From NCBI RefSeq assembly GCF_017876295.1, contig NZ_JAGINT010000002.1, positions 4,216,001-4,280,000 of the forward strand: a stretch of 64,000 nucleotides of DNA, read 5' to 3'. Under the pieces are notes generated by a model. It did not search any database and was not told where the DNA came from. It saw only the letters and a program-made list of their open reading frames with translations. The position numbers and the translations under genes were made by a program. Shown here in pieces: positions 8,543-16,824 of this stretch. Source of the stretch: Kribbella aluminosa (lineage in GTDB: Bacteria; Actinomycetota; Actinomycetes; Propionibacteriales; Kribbellaceae). The stretch's first letter is position 1. Every line of letters starts with the position of its first letter.

Positions 8543-9568
8543 ATGAGGTTGAGGCGTTCCGTCATCGCCCTGATGGCGGTCCTGGGGCTCGCCGTGGTGA
8601 GTGCGTGTGGCGGCGGTGACAACAAGGCGTCGAGCGGCGGCGACAGTGGCCTGCAGAAGGTCAGCTACCTGACGTCGTTCAACACCTTCGGTCGCGAGGC
8701 GTACGCGTATGTCGCGCTCGAGAAGGGTTACTTCAAGGACGCCGGTTTCGACGTCAAGATCAGCCCTGGCAGCGGGACCGTGGACGTGATGAAGCTGGTG
8801 GCCGGCGGTCAGGCCGACTACGGCATCGGCGACTTCACCGCGTTCGCGATCACCCTCGCCAAGCAGAAGCTCCCGGTGACGTCGGTGGGCATGATCCACC
8901 AGCGGTCGATGGCCGCGATCATGTCGCTGGACGGCCTGGGCATCAGCGGCCCGCAGGACCTGCCGGGCAAGACGATCGGCGACCAGCCGGGTTCCACCAA
9001 CACGGTGATGTTCCCGGTCTACGCGAAGGCGGTCGGGATCGACCCGAAGTCGGTCACCTTCCTGCCGTCGCCGCCACCCGGCCTGCCGGCCCTGCTGGCG
9101 TCCGGCAAGGTGCAGGGCATCGGCCAGTTCGTGGTCGGTGAACCGCTGATCGCGAAGGCCGACAGCAAGCACCGCAAGGTGATCACGCTGCCGTACGGCG
9201 ACAAGGTGCCGGACCTGTACGGCAACACGATCATCACCCGGTCGGACCTGGCCAAGGACCATCCGGACCAGGTGAAGAAGTTCACCAACGCCCTGCTCAA
9301 GGGTCTGCAGGACACCGTGAACGACCCGGCCGGGGCCGCCGCGATCATGAAGAAGTACGTGCCGAACGTCGATCTGGACGTTGCCACCAAGGAACTCCAG
9401 ATCATGCAGAAGTATGTGAAGCCGGACGGCTTCAACGGCCCGCTCGGCGATGTCACGCAGGCGCGGGTGCAGAAGATCATCTCGCTGCTCGAGGAGTCGC
9501 AGGCGATCGGCAAGGGCTCGATCACGCCCGACGACATCGTGACGATGAGCCTCGCCCCGAAGAGCTGA
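8543..9568 (+). CDS. NMT1/SsuA-like ABC importer, solute-binding lipoprotein
   Basis: A 341-residue periplasmic-binding-type lipoprotein. The signal peptide ends in a VVSACGGG lipobox (Cys about 22), followed by a Gly/Ser linker. The mature part has the NMT1 pattern: AYVALEKGYFKDAGFDV, GQADYGIGDF and PGKTIGDQPGST. Family members bind small organic molecules such as sulfonates, taurine, thiamine precursors or aromatic acids. An AGAGAGG ribosome site precedes ATG 8543. It heads the catabolic operon, so its ligand is probably the pathway substrate. Confidence 0.9.
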   Translation: MRLRRSVIALMAVLGLAVVSACGGGDNKASSGGDSGLQKVSYLTSFNTFGREAYAYVALEKGYFKDAGFDVKISPGSGTVDVMKLVAGGQADYGIGDFTAFAITLAKQKLPVTSVGMIHQRSMAAIMSLDGLGISGPQDLPGKTIGDQPGSTNTVMFPVYAKAVGIDPKSVTFLPSPPPGLPALLASGKVQGIGQFVVGEPLIAKADSKHRKVITLPYGDKVPDLYGNTIITRSDLAKDHPDQVKKFTNALLKGLQDTVNDPAGAAAIMKKYVPNVDLDVATKELQIMQKYVKPDGFNGPLGDVTQARVQKIISLLEESQAIGKGSITPDDIVTMSLAPKS

Positions 9569-9600
9569 CGAAGAGCTGCGGTTAGGAGTACTGGAACCGG

Positions 9601-10434
9601 ATGATTCGCCTGGACGGTGTAGGGCAGGTCTTCGACGGACGTGAGGGCCGGGTGACCGCCCTGGAGGAGATCGACCTGCACGTTCGTGGCGGCGAGTTCG
9701 TCACGCTGATCGGCCGGTCCGGCTGTGGCAAGTCCACGCTGCTCCGGCTGATCGCGGGACTGCTGCCGCCGACGTCCGGTGCGGTCCGGGTGGCGGGGGA
9801 ACCCGTCACCGGACCCCGCCGGGACGTCTCGTTCATGTTCCAGCGGCCGGCCCTGCTGCCGTGGCGGTCCGTGCTGTCGAACGTGATGCTGCCGGTCGAG
9901 ATCGACAAGGGCGCCGGCAGCAAGGCGTCGTACCGGGATCGGGCCCACGAGCTGATCGAGCTGGTCGGGCTGCAGGGGTTCGAGCGGCGGCTGCCGCACG
10001 AGTTGTCCGGCGGTATGCAGCAACGGGTGTCGCTGTGCCGGTCGCTGATCCGGGACCCGCAGGTGATGCTGATGGACGAGCCGTTCTCCGCGCTCGACGC
10101 GCTCACCCGGACCGAGCTGTCCGAGGAGCTGCAGCGGATCAAGATGGAGCTGTCCACCACGATCGTGTTCGTCACGCACTCGATCGAGGAGGCCGTGGTG
10201 CTGGCCGACCGGGTGGTGGTGCTGACTCCGCGGCCCGGCCGGATGCGGGAGGTCGTCGAGATCGGCATCCCGCGGCCGCGCAGCCTCGGCCAGAACGCGC
10301 ACCTCACCGAGGTCGCGGAGATCAGCGGCCGGCTGCACGCGCTGCTCGCTCAAAAAGACAGCGCCGAAAAAGACAGCGCCCGAAAGGACAGCGCCGAGAC
10401 GGACGTCCGGGCGGTACAGGACGTGCGGCCGTGA
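9601..10434 (+). CDS. SsuB/TauB-like ABC importer ATPase
   Basis: A 277-residue ATPase of the nitrate/sulfonate/taurine group. Walker A GRSGCGKSTL, signature LSGGMQQRVSLCRSL, Walker B VMLMDEPFSALD and switch VTHSIEEA are all intact. After the catalytic core the C-terminus carries a short repeat, KDSAEKDSARKDSAE, encoded by degenerate 15-bp units near 10353-10400. That repeat is not part of the family and is probably a slippage product. The stop overlaps the permease start as GTGA. Confidence 0.92.
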   Translation: MIRLDGVGQVFDGREGRVTALEEIDLHVRGGEFVTLIGRSGCGKSTLLRLIAGLLPPTSGAVRVAGEPVTGPRRDVSFMFQRPALLPWRSVLSNVMLPVEIDKGAGSKASYRDRAHELIELVGLQGFERRLPHELSGGMQQRVSLCRSLIRDPQVMLMDEPFSALDALTRTELSEELQRIKMELSTTIVFVTHSIEEAVVLADRVVVLTPRPGRMREVVEIGIPRPRSLGQNAHLTEVAEISGRLHALLAQKDSAEKDSARKDSAETDVRAVQDVRP

Positions 10435-11213
10435 CGAACAGGCGATCCTGGCTGACCTCGTCCCCGGTCTCGGCCGTCGTCCTGCCGATCGTCGGCCTGC
10501 TGGCCGTGATGGGGCTGTGGTGGGGCGCGACGGTCGTGTTCGCGATCGAGCCGTTCCTGCTGCCGAGTCCGTGGGCCGTGCTGCAGAAGTTCTTCGAGCA
10601 GCCCGGACAGCTGCTGTCCGAGACCGGTACGTCGCTGCTGGAGACGATCGAGGGTTTCCTGCTGGCGATCGTGATCGGCGTACCGATCGCGCTGGTGATC
10701 GTCCGCTCGGTGATCCTCGAGCGGCTGGTGTACCCGCTGCTGCTGATGGTGAACGCGATCCCGAAGGTGGCGGTGGCGCCGCTGCTGGTGATCTGGATGG
10801 GCTTCGGGCAGTGGCCGAAGGTCGTGATGGTGCTGCTGCTGTGCTTCTTCCCGATCGTGATCTCGACCGCGGAGGGGATGAAGTCGACCCCGACCGAGCT
10901 GGTCGAGCTGATGCGGTCGCTGAAGGCGAGCCGGGCGCAGGAGTTCTTCAAGCTCCGGCTGCGGTACGCGATGCCGCAGATCTTCACCGGGTTCAAGGTC
11001 GCGATCTCGCTCGCGGTGATCGGTTCGGTGATCTCCGAGTTCGTTGGTGCCACCAAGGGCCTCGGGTACGTCATCCAGCAGTCCGGCGCGAGCGCCGACA
11101 CCACGCTGGCCTTCGCCGCGATCATGCTCCTGAGCGTGATGAGCGTCGTCCTGTTCTACGGCCTCGCCCTGCTGGAGCACCTGCTCCTTCCCTGGGCACA
11201 GGAGAAGCGATGA
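10431..11213 (+). CDS. SsuC/TauC-like ABC importer permease
   Basis: A 260-residue BPD-type permease with about six transmembrane helices. The EAA loop region is AEGMKSTPTELVELMRSL, followed by PQIFTGFKVAISLAVIGSVISEFVGATKGLGY, both typical of SsuC/TauC. GTG 10431 overlaps the ATPase stop. The stop codon TGA 11211-11213 is part of CGATGAC at 11208-11214, the left direct repeat of the 119-bp element that separates this gene from the dehydrogenase. Confidence 0.9.
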   Translation: MTNRRSWLTSSPVSAVVLPIVGLLAVMGLWWGATVVFAIEPFLLPSPWAVLQKFFEQPGQLLSETGTSLLETIEGFLLAIVIGVPIALVIVRSVILERLVYPLLLMVNAIPKVAVAPLLVIWMGFGQWPKVVMVLLLCFFPIVISTAEGMKSTPTELVELMRSLKASRAQEFFKLRLRYAMPQIFTGFKVAISLAVIGSVISEFVGATKGLGYVIQQSGASADTTLAFAAIMLLSVMSVVLFYGLALLEHLLLPWAQEKR

Positions 11214-11334
11214 CTGTACTGATGCCGCGCCTCCGGCGCGGCGGGTCATCGGGCCCTGGCTCCCGGTCTTCCCTCGTGGCTCCGGTCGCTTCGCTCTCTG
11301 CGCTCCTCAGTCCAGACCGGGAGGCCCGATGACC
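11208..11334 (+). repeat. 119-bp structured junction element, copy 1
   Basis: CGATGAC at 11208-11214 recurs directly at 11327-11333, exactly 119 bp on. Between them are a small hairpin (11224-11231 with 11235-11242, loop TCC) and a long one: 11244-11254 pairs with 11324-11334 and 11260-11269 with 11314-11323, enclosing a 44-nt loop. The 3' arm contains both the Shine-Dalgarno GGGAGG (11319-11324) and the start codon of the next gene (11329-11331). Deleting 119 bp would fuse the permease stop and dehydrogenase start as an ATGA overlap. Compare copy 2 at 16698. Confidence 0.85.
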
Positions 11335-12417
11335 GCACAAGCTTCGGATGCGGATCGTCGTGTCCTGGTTCGGCCGGAGTGGCTCGAGGCCACGGTGGCG
11401 GCCGTGTTCACCGCGGTCGGGTTCGAGTCCGCCGACGCCGGCGAGATCGCGTCGGCGCTCGTCGAGGCGGACCTGCGCGGCGTCAGTTCGCACGGCGTGA
11501 TGCTGGTCCCGATGTACGTCGAACGGCTGAACGCCGGCGGTGTCACCCGGGAGCGCGAGCTCGACGTACTGTTCGACGCCGGGGCCGCGATGGCGGTGGA
11601 CGCCCGCGGCGGGATGGGGCAGCTGACCAGCCCGCAGGCGATGGGCCACGCGGTCGAGCGTGCCGGGCGGTACGGGATCGGCATCGTGTCGGTGCGGAAC
11701 GCGCACCATTTCGGGGCCGCGAGCCGCTGGGCGATGCAGGCAGGCGAAGCTGGGTGTATCGGTATCGCAATGTCGAACACGACACCGCTGATGCCCGCTC
11801 CGGGCGGTGCGGAACGGCTGGTCGGCAACAACCCATTGGCGATCGCGGTACCGACCACGGCCGGCGTCGAGATCGTGCTGGACATGGCGTTGTCGGCGGT
11901 TGCCCTGGGCAAGATCCGGCTGGCCGCGTCGGCCGGGCGGACGATCCCGGACAGCTGGGCCACGGACCGCGACGGTACGCCGACCACCGACCCGGACGAG
12001 GCCGTCCTGGGCATGCTGCTGCCGGCCGCGGGCCACAAGGGCTTCGGGCTGGCGCTGATGATCGACGTGCTCACCGGCGTGCTCAGCGGCGGCGGCTGGG
12101 GCGACCAGGTCCGGCCGCTGTACCGCGAGCCGGACCGGCCGAACGACTGCGCGCACCTGTTCCTGGCCATCGACCCGGAGCTGATGGGCGGCGTCGAGGA
12201 CTTCAAGCGCCGGTCGTCCGGGCTGGCGGCCCGGGTCCGCGGCAGTGCGACCGCGCCCGGAGTGAACCGGCTGTACCTGCCGGGGGAGATAGAGGCCGAG
12301 CGCGCCGGGCAGCAACAGCGCAACGGCGTACTGATCGAGAGGTCGGGACTCGACGGGCTGCTGGCCGCCGCGCGTGCGGTCGGTGCCGTCGTACCGGCGG
12401 GAGGGGTGCTGAACTGA
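11329..12417 (+). CDS. Ldh_2 family malate/L-lactate dehydrogenase-like oxidoreductase
   Basis: A 362-residue NAD(P)-dependent 2-hydroxyacid or imino-acid dehydrogenase of the YlbC/MDH-II/Ldh_2 superfamily. Diagnostic segments are EADLRGVSSHGV with the catalytic histidine (about residue 57), IVSVRNAHHFGAAS, the NNPLAIAVP block and LPAAGHKGFGLALMIDVL. These enzymes reduce 2-oxoacids, delta-piperidine carboxylate or similar compounds. ATG 11329 lies inside the 3' arm of the hairpin element, so translation may be structure-controlled. The stop overlaps the RidA start (TGATG). Substrate unknown. Confidence 0.87.
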   Translation: MTAQASDADRRVLVRPEWLEATVAAVFTAVGFESADAGEIASALVEADLRGVSSHGVMLVPMYVERLNAGGVTRERELDVLFDAGAAMAVDARGGMGQLTSPQAMGHAVERAGRYGIGIVSVRNAHHFGAASRWAMQAGEAGCIGIAMSNTTPLMPAPGGAERLVGNNPLAIAVPTTAGVEIVLDMALSAVALGKIRLAASAGRTIPDSWATDRDGTPTTDPDEAVLGMLLPAAGHKGFGLALMIDVLTGVLSGGGWGDQVRPLYREPDRPNDCAHLFLAIDPELMGGVEDFKRRSSGLAARVRGSATAPGVNRLYLPGEIEAERAGQQQRNGVLIERSGLDGLLAAARAVGAVVPAGGVLN

Positions 12418-12812
12418 TGCCGAAGACACAGGTTTCCACCGCGGCGCTGCGGAGCCCGAACGGGGTGTTCTCGCAGGCCACGACGGTCGAGGCGACCGGG
12501 CGGCTGGTGTTCGTCTCCGGGATGACCGCACGGACGCCGGACGGCAGCATCGCCGGCGTTGGAGACGTCCGGGAGCAGACCCGCCAGGTGTGCGAGAACG
12601 TGAAGGCGGCCGTCGAGGCGGCCGGCGGCACGCTCGCGGACGTCTGCCGGGTCGACGTGTATGTCCGCAACATGGAGGACTTCGCGAAGATCCACGAGGT
12701 CCGGGCGCAGTACTTCCAGGAACCCTTGCCGGCCTCGACCATGGTCGAGGTCAGCAAGCTCGCCAATCCTGACTATCTCATCGAGATCAACGCGATCGCG
12801 GTGGTCTCATAA
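12417..12812 (+). CDS. RidA/YjgF family protein (possible enamine deaminase)
   Basis: A 131-residue RidA-fold protein. The family pattern is clear: GRLVFVSGMTARTPDGSIAG, QTRQVCENVKAAVEAAGGTLADVCRVDVYVRNM, and a C-terminal PASTMVEVSKLANPDYLIEINAIAV. The RidA arginine position is replaced by the KLANP segment, so it is not a canonical RidA (usually R-x-P-x-G). It may belong to the subgroup that includes 2-aminomuconate deaminase. It starts within the preceding stop. In this operon a deaminase acting on an enamine or aminomuconate intermediate is plausible but unproven. Confidence 0.82.
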   Translation: MPKTQVSTAALRSPNGVFSQATTVEATGRLVFVSGMTARTPDGSIAGVGDVREQTRQVCENVKAAVEAAGGTLADVCRVDVYVRNMEDFAKIHEVRAQYFQEPLPASTMVEVSKLANPDYLIEINAIAVVS

Positions 12813-12851
12813 CCGGGGGTGATGTTGTGCGCGGCGTCGAGTGGACCTGAG

Positions 12852-13685
12852 ATGAGATACGTGATGGTGGAGCACGCCGGGGCTGTCGTCCCCGGCGTGC
12901 TCTCCGGTGAATCGGTGCAGTTGCTCGCAGCAACAGATTTGACCGAGGCGATCACCGAGGGCGCTTCGGTAGTAGGTGAGATCCCTTATCGGGAAGAGAT
13001 TCTGCGGGCGCCGCTGCGGCGCTTCCGGCGGGACATCCTGTGCACCGGGTGGAACTACTGGGACCACTTCGAGGAGAGCAAGGGCAAGCGCGAGGGCCAG
13101 GACGTGGACCGGCCGGAGCACCCGACGTTCTTCACCAAGGGACCGGACGTGGTGATCGGGCCGTACGACGACATCGCCTGGGACCCGGCGATCTCCGCCA
13201 AGTGGGACTACGAGGCCGAGGTCGCGCTGGTGATCGGCAAGACCGGCAAGAACATCCCCGTTGCAGAGGCCCTCGACCACGTCTGGGGCTACCTGCTCGC
13301 GAACGACGTGTCGCAGCGGGACCTGCAGCGTGCGCACGGCGGGCAGTGGCTGAAGGGCAAGAGCATCGACGACACGATGCCGCTCGGCCCGTGGATCGTC
13401 ACCGCCGACGAGGTGGGCGACCCGCAGGACATCCACCTGCAGTGCCTGGTGAACGACGAAGTACGCCAGGACGCGTCGACGCGGCAGATGGCGTTCGACG
13501 TGGCCACACTGATCAGTGAGCTGTCCTTCGGTATGACGCTGCGCCCGGGTGACCTGCTGCTGACGGGCACGCCCGCAGGCATCGGCAACGCCCGCGAGCC
13601 GCAGGTGTTCCTGCAGGACGGCGACGTGGTCGTCACGCGTTCCGACAAGCTGGGGGAGTTGCGCAACAAGGTGACCCGCGGATGA
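12852..13685 (+). CDS. Fumarylacetoacetate hydrolase (FAH) family enzyme
   Basis: A 277-residue FAH-fold protein. The active-site region is FRRDILCTGWNYWDHFEE, then PTFFTKGPDVVIGPYDDI, the metal-binding acidic triad in WDYEAEVALVIGKTG, and the conserved C-terminal RPGDLLLTGTPAGIG. Family members hydrolyse or decarboxylate acylpyruvates and oxo-dienoates at the end of meta-cleavage pathways. ATG 12852 (MRYVMVEH) matches the family start; an upstream GTG at 12819 would add 11 unusual residues. The stop overlaps the GntR start as ATGA. Confidence 0.87.
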   Translation: MRYVMVEHAGAVVPGVLSGESVQLLAATDLTEAITEGASVVGEIPYREEILRAPLRRFRRDILCTGWNYWDHFEESKGKREGQDVDRPEHPTFFTKGPDVVIGPYDDIAWDPAISAKWDYEAEVALVIGKTGKNIPVAEALDHVWGYLLANDVSQRDLQRAHGGQWLKGKSIDDTMPLGPWIVTADEVGDPQDIHLQCLVNDEVRQDASTRQMAFDVATLISELSFGMTLRPGDLLLTGTPAGIGNAREPQVFLQDGDVVVTRSDKLGELRNKVTRG

Positions 13686-14407
13686 GCGGGCCGTTGGAGC
13701 TGCTGCCGGGTGGCGGCAAGGGCGGTCGCCGTACGCTCGCCGAGCACGCGGCCGCGGAGCTGCACCAGCTGATCCTGTCCGGGGAGCTGCCCAGCGGTAC
13801 GCCGTTGCGTCTGGTGGAGCTGGCCAGCCGGCTGGAGATGAGCCAGATGCCCGTACGTGAAGGCCTACGCCGGCTGGAAGCACTGGGGCTGGTGGAGATC
13901 ATCCCGCACCGCGGCGCCTGGGTCCGTGACCTGTCGCTGTCGGATCTGCGGGACACGCACGAGACCCGGCTGGCGTTGGAGAGCCTCGCCGTACGGGCTG
14001 CTGCTGCTCACTTCACCGAAGAGGACCTGTCGAAGGCGGCTGCTGCACTGGCCGAGCACTTGCGGCTGTCGCGCGCCGAGGACTCGGCAGGTGCCCGTGA
14101 CGCGCATGCGGACTTCCACTTCACGATCTACCGTGCCAGCGGCTCCCAGTGGTTGCCGCGGGCAATCGAGCCGGTGTGGCAGAACAGCGAGCGCTACCGG
14201 TTCGGGAGCCGCCAGACCGCGTTCCTGATCGAGCGGAACCGGCAGGAACACCAGGCGATCCTGGACGCTTGCGAAGCCCGCGATCCGGACGCGGCCGAGC
14301 AGGCGCTGCGCAGTCACCTGACCGGCGCGTTCCAGCGGATCACCGAGACCATGACATCAGGGACATCAGGGACATCAGGGACGTCCAAGCAGAAGGAAAC
14401 GCCATGA
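13682..14407 (+). CDS. GntR/FCD transcriptional regulator 1
   Basis: A 241-residue regulator with an N-terminal winged helix (AAELHQLILSGELPSGTPLRL, recognition helix SQMPVREGLRRLEALGLV) and a C-terminal FCD ligand domain whose metal-binding residues can be seen in the DLRDTHETRL, DAHADFHFTIYR and EHQAILDAC segments. It is about 70% identical by eye to the second regulator at 19235. The C-terminus ends in TSGTSGTSGTS, encoded by nearly perfect 9-bp repeats at about 14353-14388. It lies mid-operon and probably represses the operon until a pathway intermediate binds. Confidence 0.9.
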   Translation: MSGPLELLPGGGKGGRRTLAEHAAAELHQLILSGELPSGTPLRLVELASRLEMSQMPVREGLRRLEALGLVEIIPHRGAWVRDLSLSDLRDTHETRLALESLAVRAAAAHFTEEDLSKAAAALAEHLRLSRAEDSAGARDAHADFHFTIYRASGSQWLPRAIEPVWQNSERYRFGSRQTAFLIERNRQEHQAILDACEARDPDAAEQALRSHLTGAFQRITETMTSGTSGTSGTSKQKETP

Positions 14408-15126
14408 GGGCGAGCTTCGACGCGACCGGTGAGGTCGTGATGATCACAGGCGGCGCCCAGGGCATCGGTGCGGCGCTCGCCGCGGCCGTGAACGCTGCCG
14501 GCGGTACGGCGGTGGTCCTGGACGTGGCTGCACCCCCTGAGGGCGTCGCGCACATCCAGGTCGATGTCGCGGACCGGGCCAAGGTCTTCGAGGCCGTCGC
14601 TCAGGTGCAGGCGCAGTACGGACGGATCGACGGGCTGGTGGCCGGTGCGGCGGTGCAGCCGAGGTCGACAGTGCTGGAGCTGGACGCGGCCGAGTGGACC
14701 CGGACGTTGCAGGTGAACCTGGATGGTGTGGTCTGGGCGTGCCAGGCCGTCGTACCGCACCTGGTCGCCCGGCGGACGGGCTCGGTGGTGGTCTTCACCT
14801 CCGGGATGGCGTCCAGCGGGTACCCGGGCGCTGCGGCGTACGCGGCGAGCAAGGCGGCGCTGGTGGCGTTCGCGAAGACGCTCGCGGCGGAGGTGGCCGC
14901 GGACCGGGTCCGGGTGAACGTGGTCGCACCGGGGGTGATCGACACCGAGCAGTTCCGGGGAGCGAACGCCGGTGCGGACCGGGAGCACTGGCAGGACACC
15001 ATAGGTATCGGCGACCCCGACGACGTGGTCGGCCCGTTGTTGTTCCTGCTGTCGGACGCGGCCGCGATGACCGGGTCGGTGCTGGCGAGGGAACGTGCCT
15101 TTGCCAAGCTGACGAGCTTTATCTAG
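14404..15126 (+). CDS. Short-chain dehydrogenase/reductase
   Basis: A 240-residue SDR. The cofactor motif TGGAQGIG (residues about 15-22) is the TGxxxGxG variant; VLDVAAP follows, suggesting NAD preference. The NxAG region is degenerate (VAGAAV), the catalytic serine lies in FTSGMAS and the YxxxK motif is YAASK. The last residues (ERAFAKLTSFI) differ from the usual DGG end. ATGA overlap with the GntR gene. Probably oxidises a diol or alcohol intermediate of the pathway; substrate unknown. Confidence 0.87.
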   Translation: MRASFDATGEVVMITGGAQGIGAALAAAVNAAGGTAVVLDVAAPPEGVAHIQVDVADRAKVFEAVAQVQAQYGRIDGLVAGAAVQPRSTVLELDAAEWTRTLQVNLDGVVWACQAVVPHLVARRTGSVVVFTSGMASSGYPGAAAYAASKAALVAFAKTLAAEVAADRVRVNVVAPGVIDTEQFRGANAGADREHWQDTIGIGDPDDVVGPLLFLLSDAAAMTGSVLARERAFAKLTSFI

Positions 15127-15143
15127 TTGTACGGAGTGAATCT

Positions 15144-16703
15144 GTGACTGAACAGCTTCCTGTTGCGGTAGTAGGAGCCGGACCGATCGGTCTGACCACC
15201 GCACTCGGTCTGCAGCACTACGGCATCCCGTACGTGCTGCTGGAGGAGGACGCCACGCTCTCCTCCGACACCAAGGCCGGTACGACGCTCAGCCGGACGC
15301 TGGAGATCTGGAACCGGTACGGCGCGGTGGACCGCATCCTCGGTGCGGCCCTGCGGATCGACGAGATCGGCGACATCGACCGGGCCACCAACACGCCGCG
15401 CGCCTCGGTGCAGCTGGCGGAGCTGGTCAACGACACCCAGTTCCCGTACGTGATCAACCTGCCGCAGCAGAAGATGGAGCCGCTGCTCGCGGCGGCGCTC
15501 ACCGAGCCGGTACGGACGCAGCACCGGATGACGTCGTTCGAGATCCGCGCCGACCGCGTCGTACTGCAACTGGAGACGCCGGACGGCCCGCAGGAGCTGG
15601 AGGCGTCGTACCTGCTGGCCTGTGACGGCGGGCGGTCGCGGATCCGCGACGCGCTGGGTGTGAAGGTCGTGGGGGAGACCCTGCCCGAGCGGTACATGCT
15701 GATCGACGTAGTGGTGGACCTGGACGTCGACAACGCCCGGGACTACCCGTACCTCGCGTACTTCGCGGACAAGTCCGAGTGGATGGTGCTGATCCGGCAG
15801 CCGGACAACTGGCGGTTCCTGTTCCCGCTGGCGCCGGGTGCCGACGTGCCGGGCGACGAGGACCTGCTGGTGAAGGTGAAGCAGTTCATCGGCGAGGTGG
15901 ACCGGATCGAGCTGCTGGGCTCGGTCGTGTACAACGTGCACCACCGGGTCGCGGAGCAGTGGACCGCCGATCGCAGGGTCTTCCTGATGGGCGACGCGGC
16001 GCACCTGATCACGCCGATGTGGGCGCTCGGGCTGAACACCGGTGCGCTGGACGCGTCCAACCTGCCGTGGCGGCTGGCCTGGGTGCTGCGCGGCTGGGCT
16101 TCTCCCGAGCTGCTGGACGGGTACGAGCAGGAGCAGCGGCCTGTCGCGATCGAAGGCTCGGGCGAGATGGCCGAGGCGGCTCGGAAGTACATGTCCTTCC
16201 AGCGCGGTGCTGTCACGGAGAACACCGGCGCTTGGGCCACGGCGTACAACCGGACGCTGCTGAGCGTGCGGCTCGACGTGGAGGGTGTGGGCGACTGGTC
16301 GATGGTGGCCACGTCCGCTGCGCCGCCTGCTGTCCGTGCGGGTGACAGGGCTCCGGACCTGGTGCTGCAGAGCCCGACGGGGCGTACGACGATCCACGAC
16401 CTGTGCCGGGACTCGTTCGTGGCGCTGTACTTCACCGACGTACGCCGGCGGCCGGAGATCCCGGTGAACGGGTCGCCCGCACTGCAGCACTACGCGGTGT
16501 CCCGGTGGGACGCGCCGCACGACTCCGGTCTGCGTGACCGGGCGCTGTTCGACCCGGGAAGCGTTGCCACCAACAGGTACGGCGTACCGGCCGAGAGCGT
16601 CGTGCTGATCCGGCCGGACGGTCACATCGCCGGGGTGTCTCCGATGGGTACCGGTGTGGCCGAGGAGCTGTACAAGCACGTAACCGGCCGGGAGGCGCCA
16701 TGA
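15144..16703 (+). CDS. FAD-dependent aromatic hydroxylase (PheA/TfdB/MhpA family)
   Basis: A 519-residue class A flavoprotein monooxygenase. The FAD dinucleotide motif VVGAGPIGLTTALGLQ is at residues 9-24, the second FAD/NADPH motif is CDGGRSRIRDALG, and the ribose motif is RVFLMGDAAHLITPMWALGLNTGALDA. The C-terminal thioredoxin-like domain (VRAGDRAPDLVLQSPTGRT) is typical of phenol and hydroxyphenylpropionate hydroxylases. GTG 15144 has GGAG at good spacing. It likely adds a hydroxyl group to a phenolic ring with NAD(P)H and O2, activating it for cleavage. The stop codon is part of the left repeat of element copy 2. Confidence 0.9.
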   Translation: MTEQLPVAVVGAGPIGLTTALGLQHYGIPYVLLEEDATLSSDTKAGTTLSRTLEIWNRYGAVDRILGAALRIDEIGDIDRATNTPRASVQLAELVNDTQFPYVINLPQQKMEPLLAAALTEPVRTQHRMTSFEIRADRVVLQLETPDGPQELEASYLLACDGGRSRIRDALGVKVVGETLPERYMLIDVVVDLDVDNARDYPYLAYFADKSEWMVLIRQPDNWRFLFPLAPGADVPGDEDLLVKVKQFIGEVDRIELLGSVVYNVHHRVAEQWTADRRVFLMGDAAHLITPMWALGLNTGALDASNLPWRLAWVLRGWASPELLDGYEQEQRPVAIEGSGEMAEAARKYMSFQRGAVTENTGAWATAYNRTLLSVRLDVEGVGDWSMVATSAAPPAVRAGDRAPDLVLQSPTGRTTIHDLCRDSFVALYFTDVRRRPEIPVNGSPALQHYAVSRWDAPHDSGLRDRALFDPGSVATNRYGVPAESVVLIRPDGHIAGVSPMGTGVAEELYKHVTGREAP

Positions 16704-16824
16704 ACTGTATTGAATGCGCGCCTCCGGCGTGCGGGTCATGGGGCTCTTGCTCCTGGTCTTCCCTCGTCGCTCTGGTCGCTTCGCTCCCGCCGCTCCTCAG
16801 TCCAGACCAGGAGGCCCCATGACC
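16698..16824 (+). repeat. 119-bp structured junction element, copy 2
   Basis: CCATGA at 16698-16703 recurs at 16817-16822, again 119 bp apart. The same fold forms: a small hairpin (16716-16722 with 16726-16732, loop TCC) and a long one, 16734-16744 with 16814-16824 and 16750-16759 with 16804-16813. Relative to copy 1, one outer pair changes from C:G to G:C (16740:16818) and one inner pair from C:G to T:A (16754:16809), so both stems stay perfect. The 44-nt loop matches copy 1 at 39 positions. AGGAGG (16809-16814) and the cupin ATG (16819-16821) lie in the 3' arm. Confidence 0.85.

Noticed and set aside
8266-8625. Small minus-strand ORF over the importer promoter
   Set aside because: It runs antisense across the operator and signal-peptide region, with no ribosome site or recognisable domain.
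11208-16824. Reading the two 119-bp elements as coding sequence
   Set aside because: Short peptides can be read on both strands, but they contain stops and frame changes between copies, whereas the paired stems are conserved.
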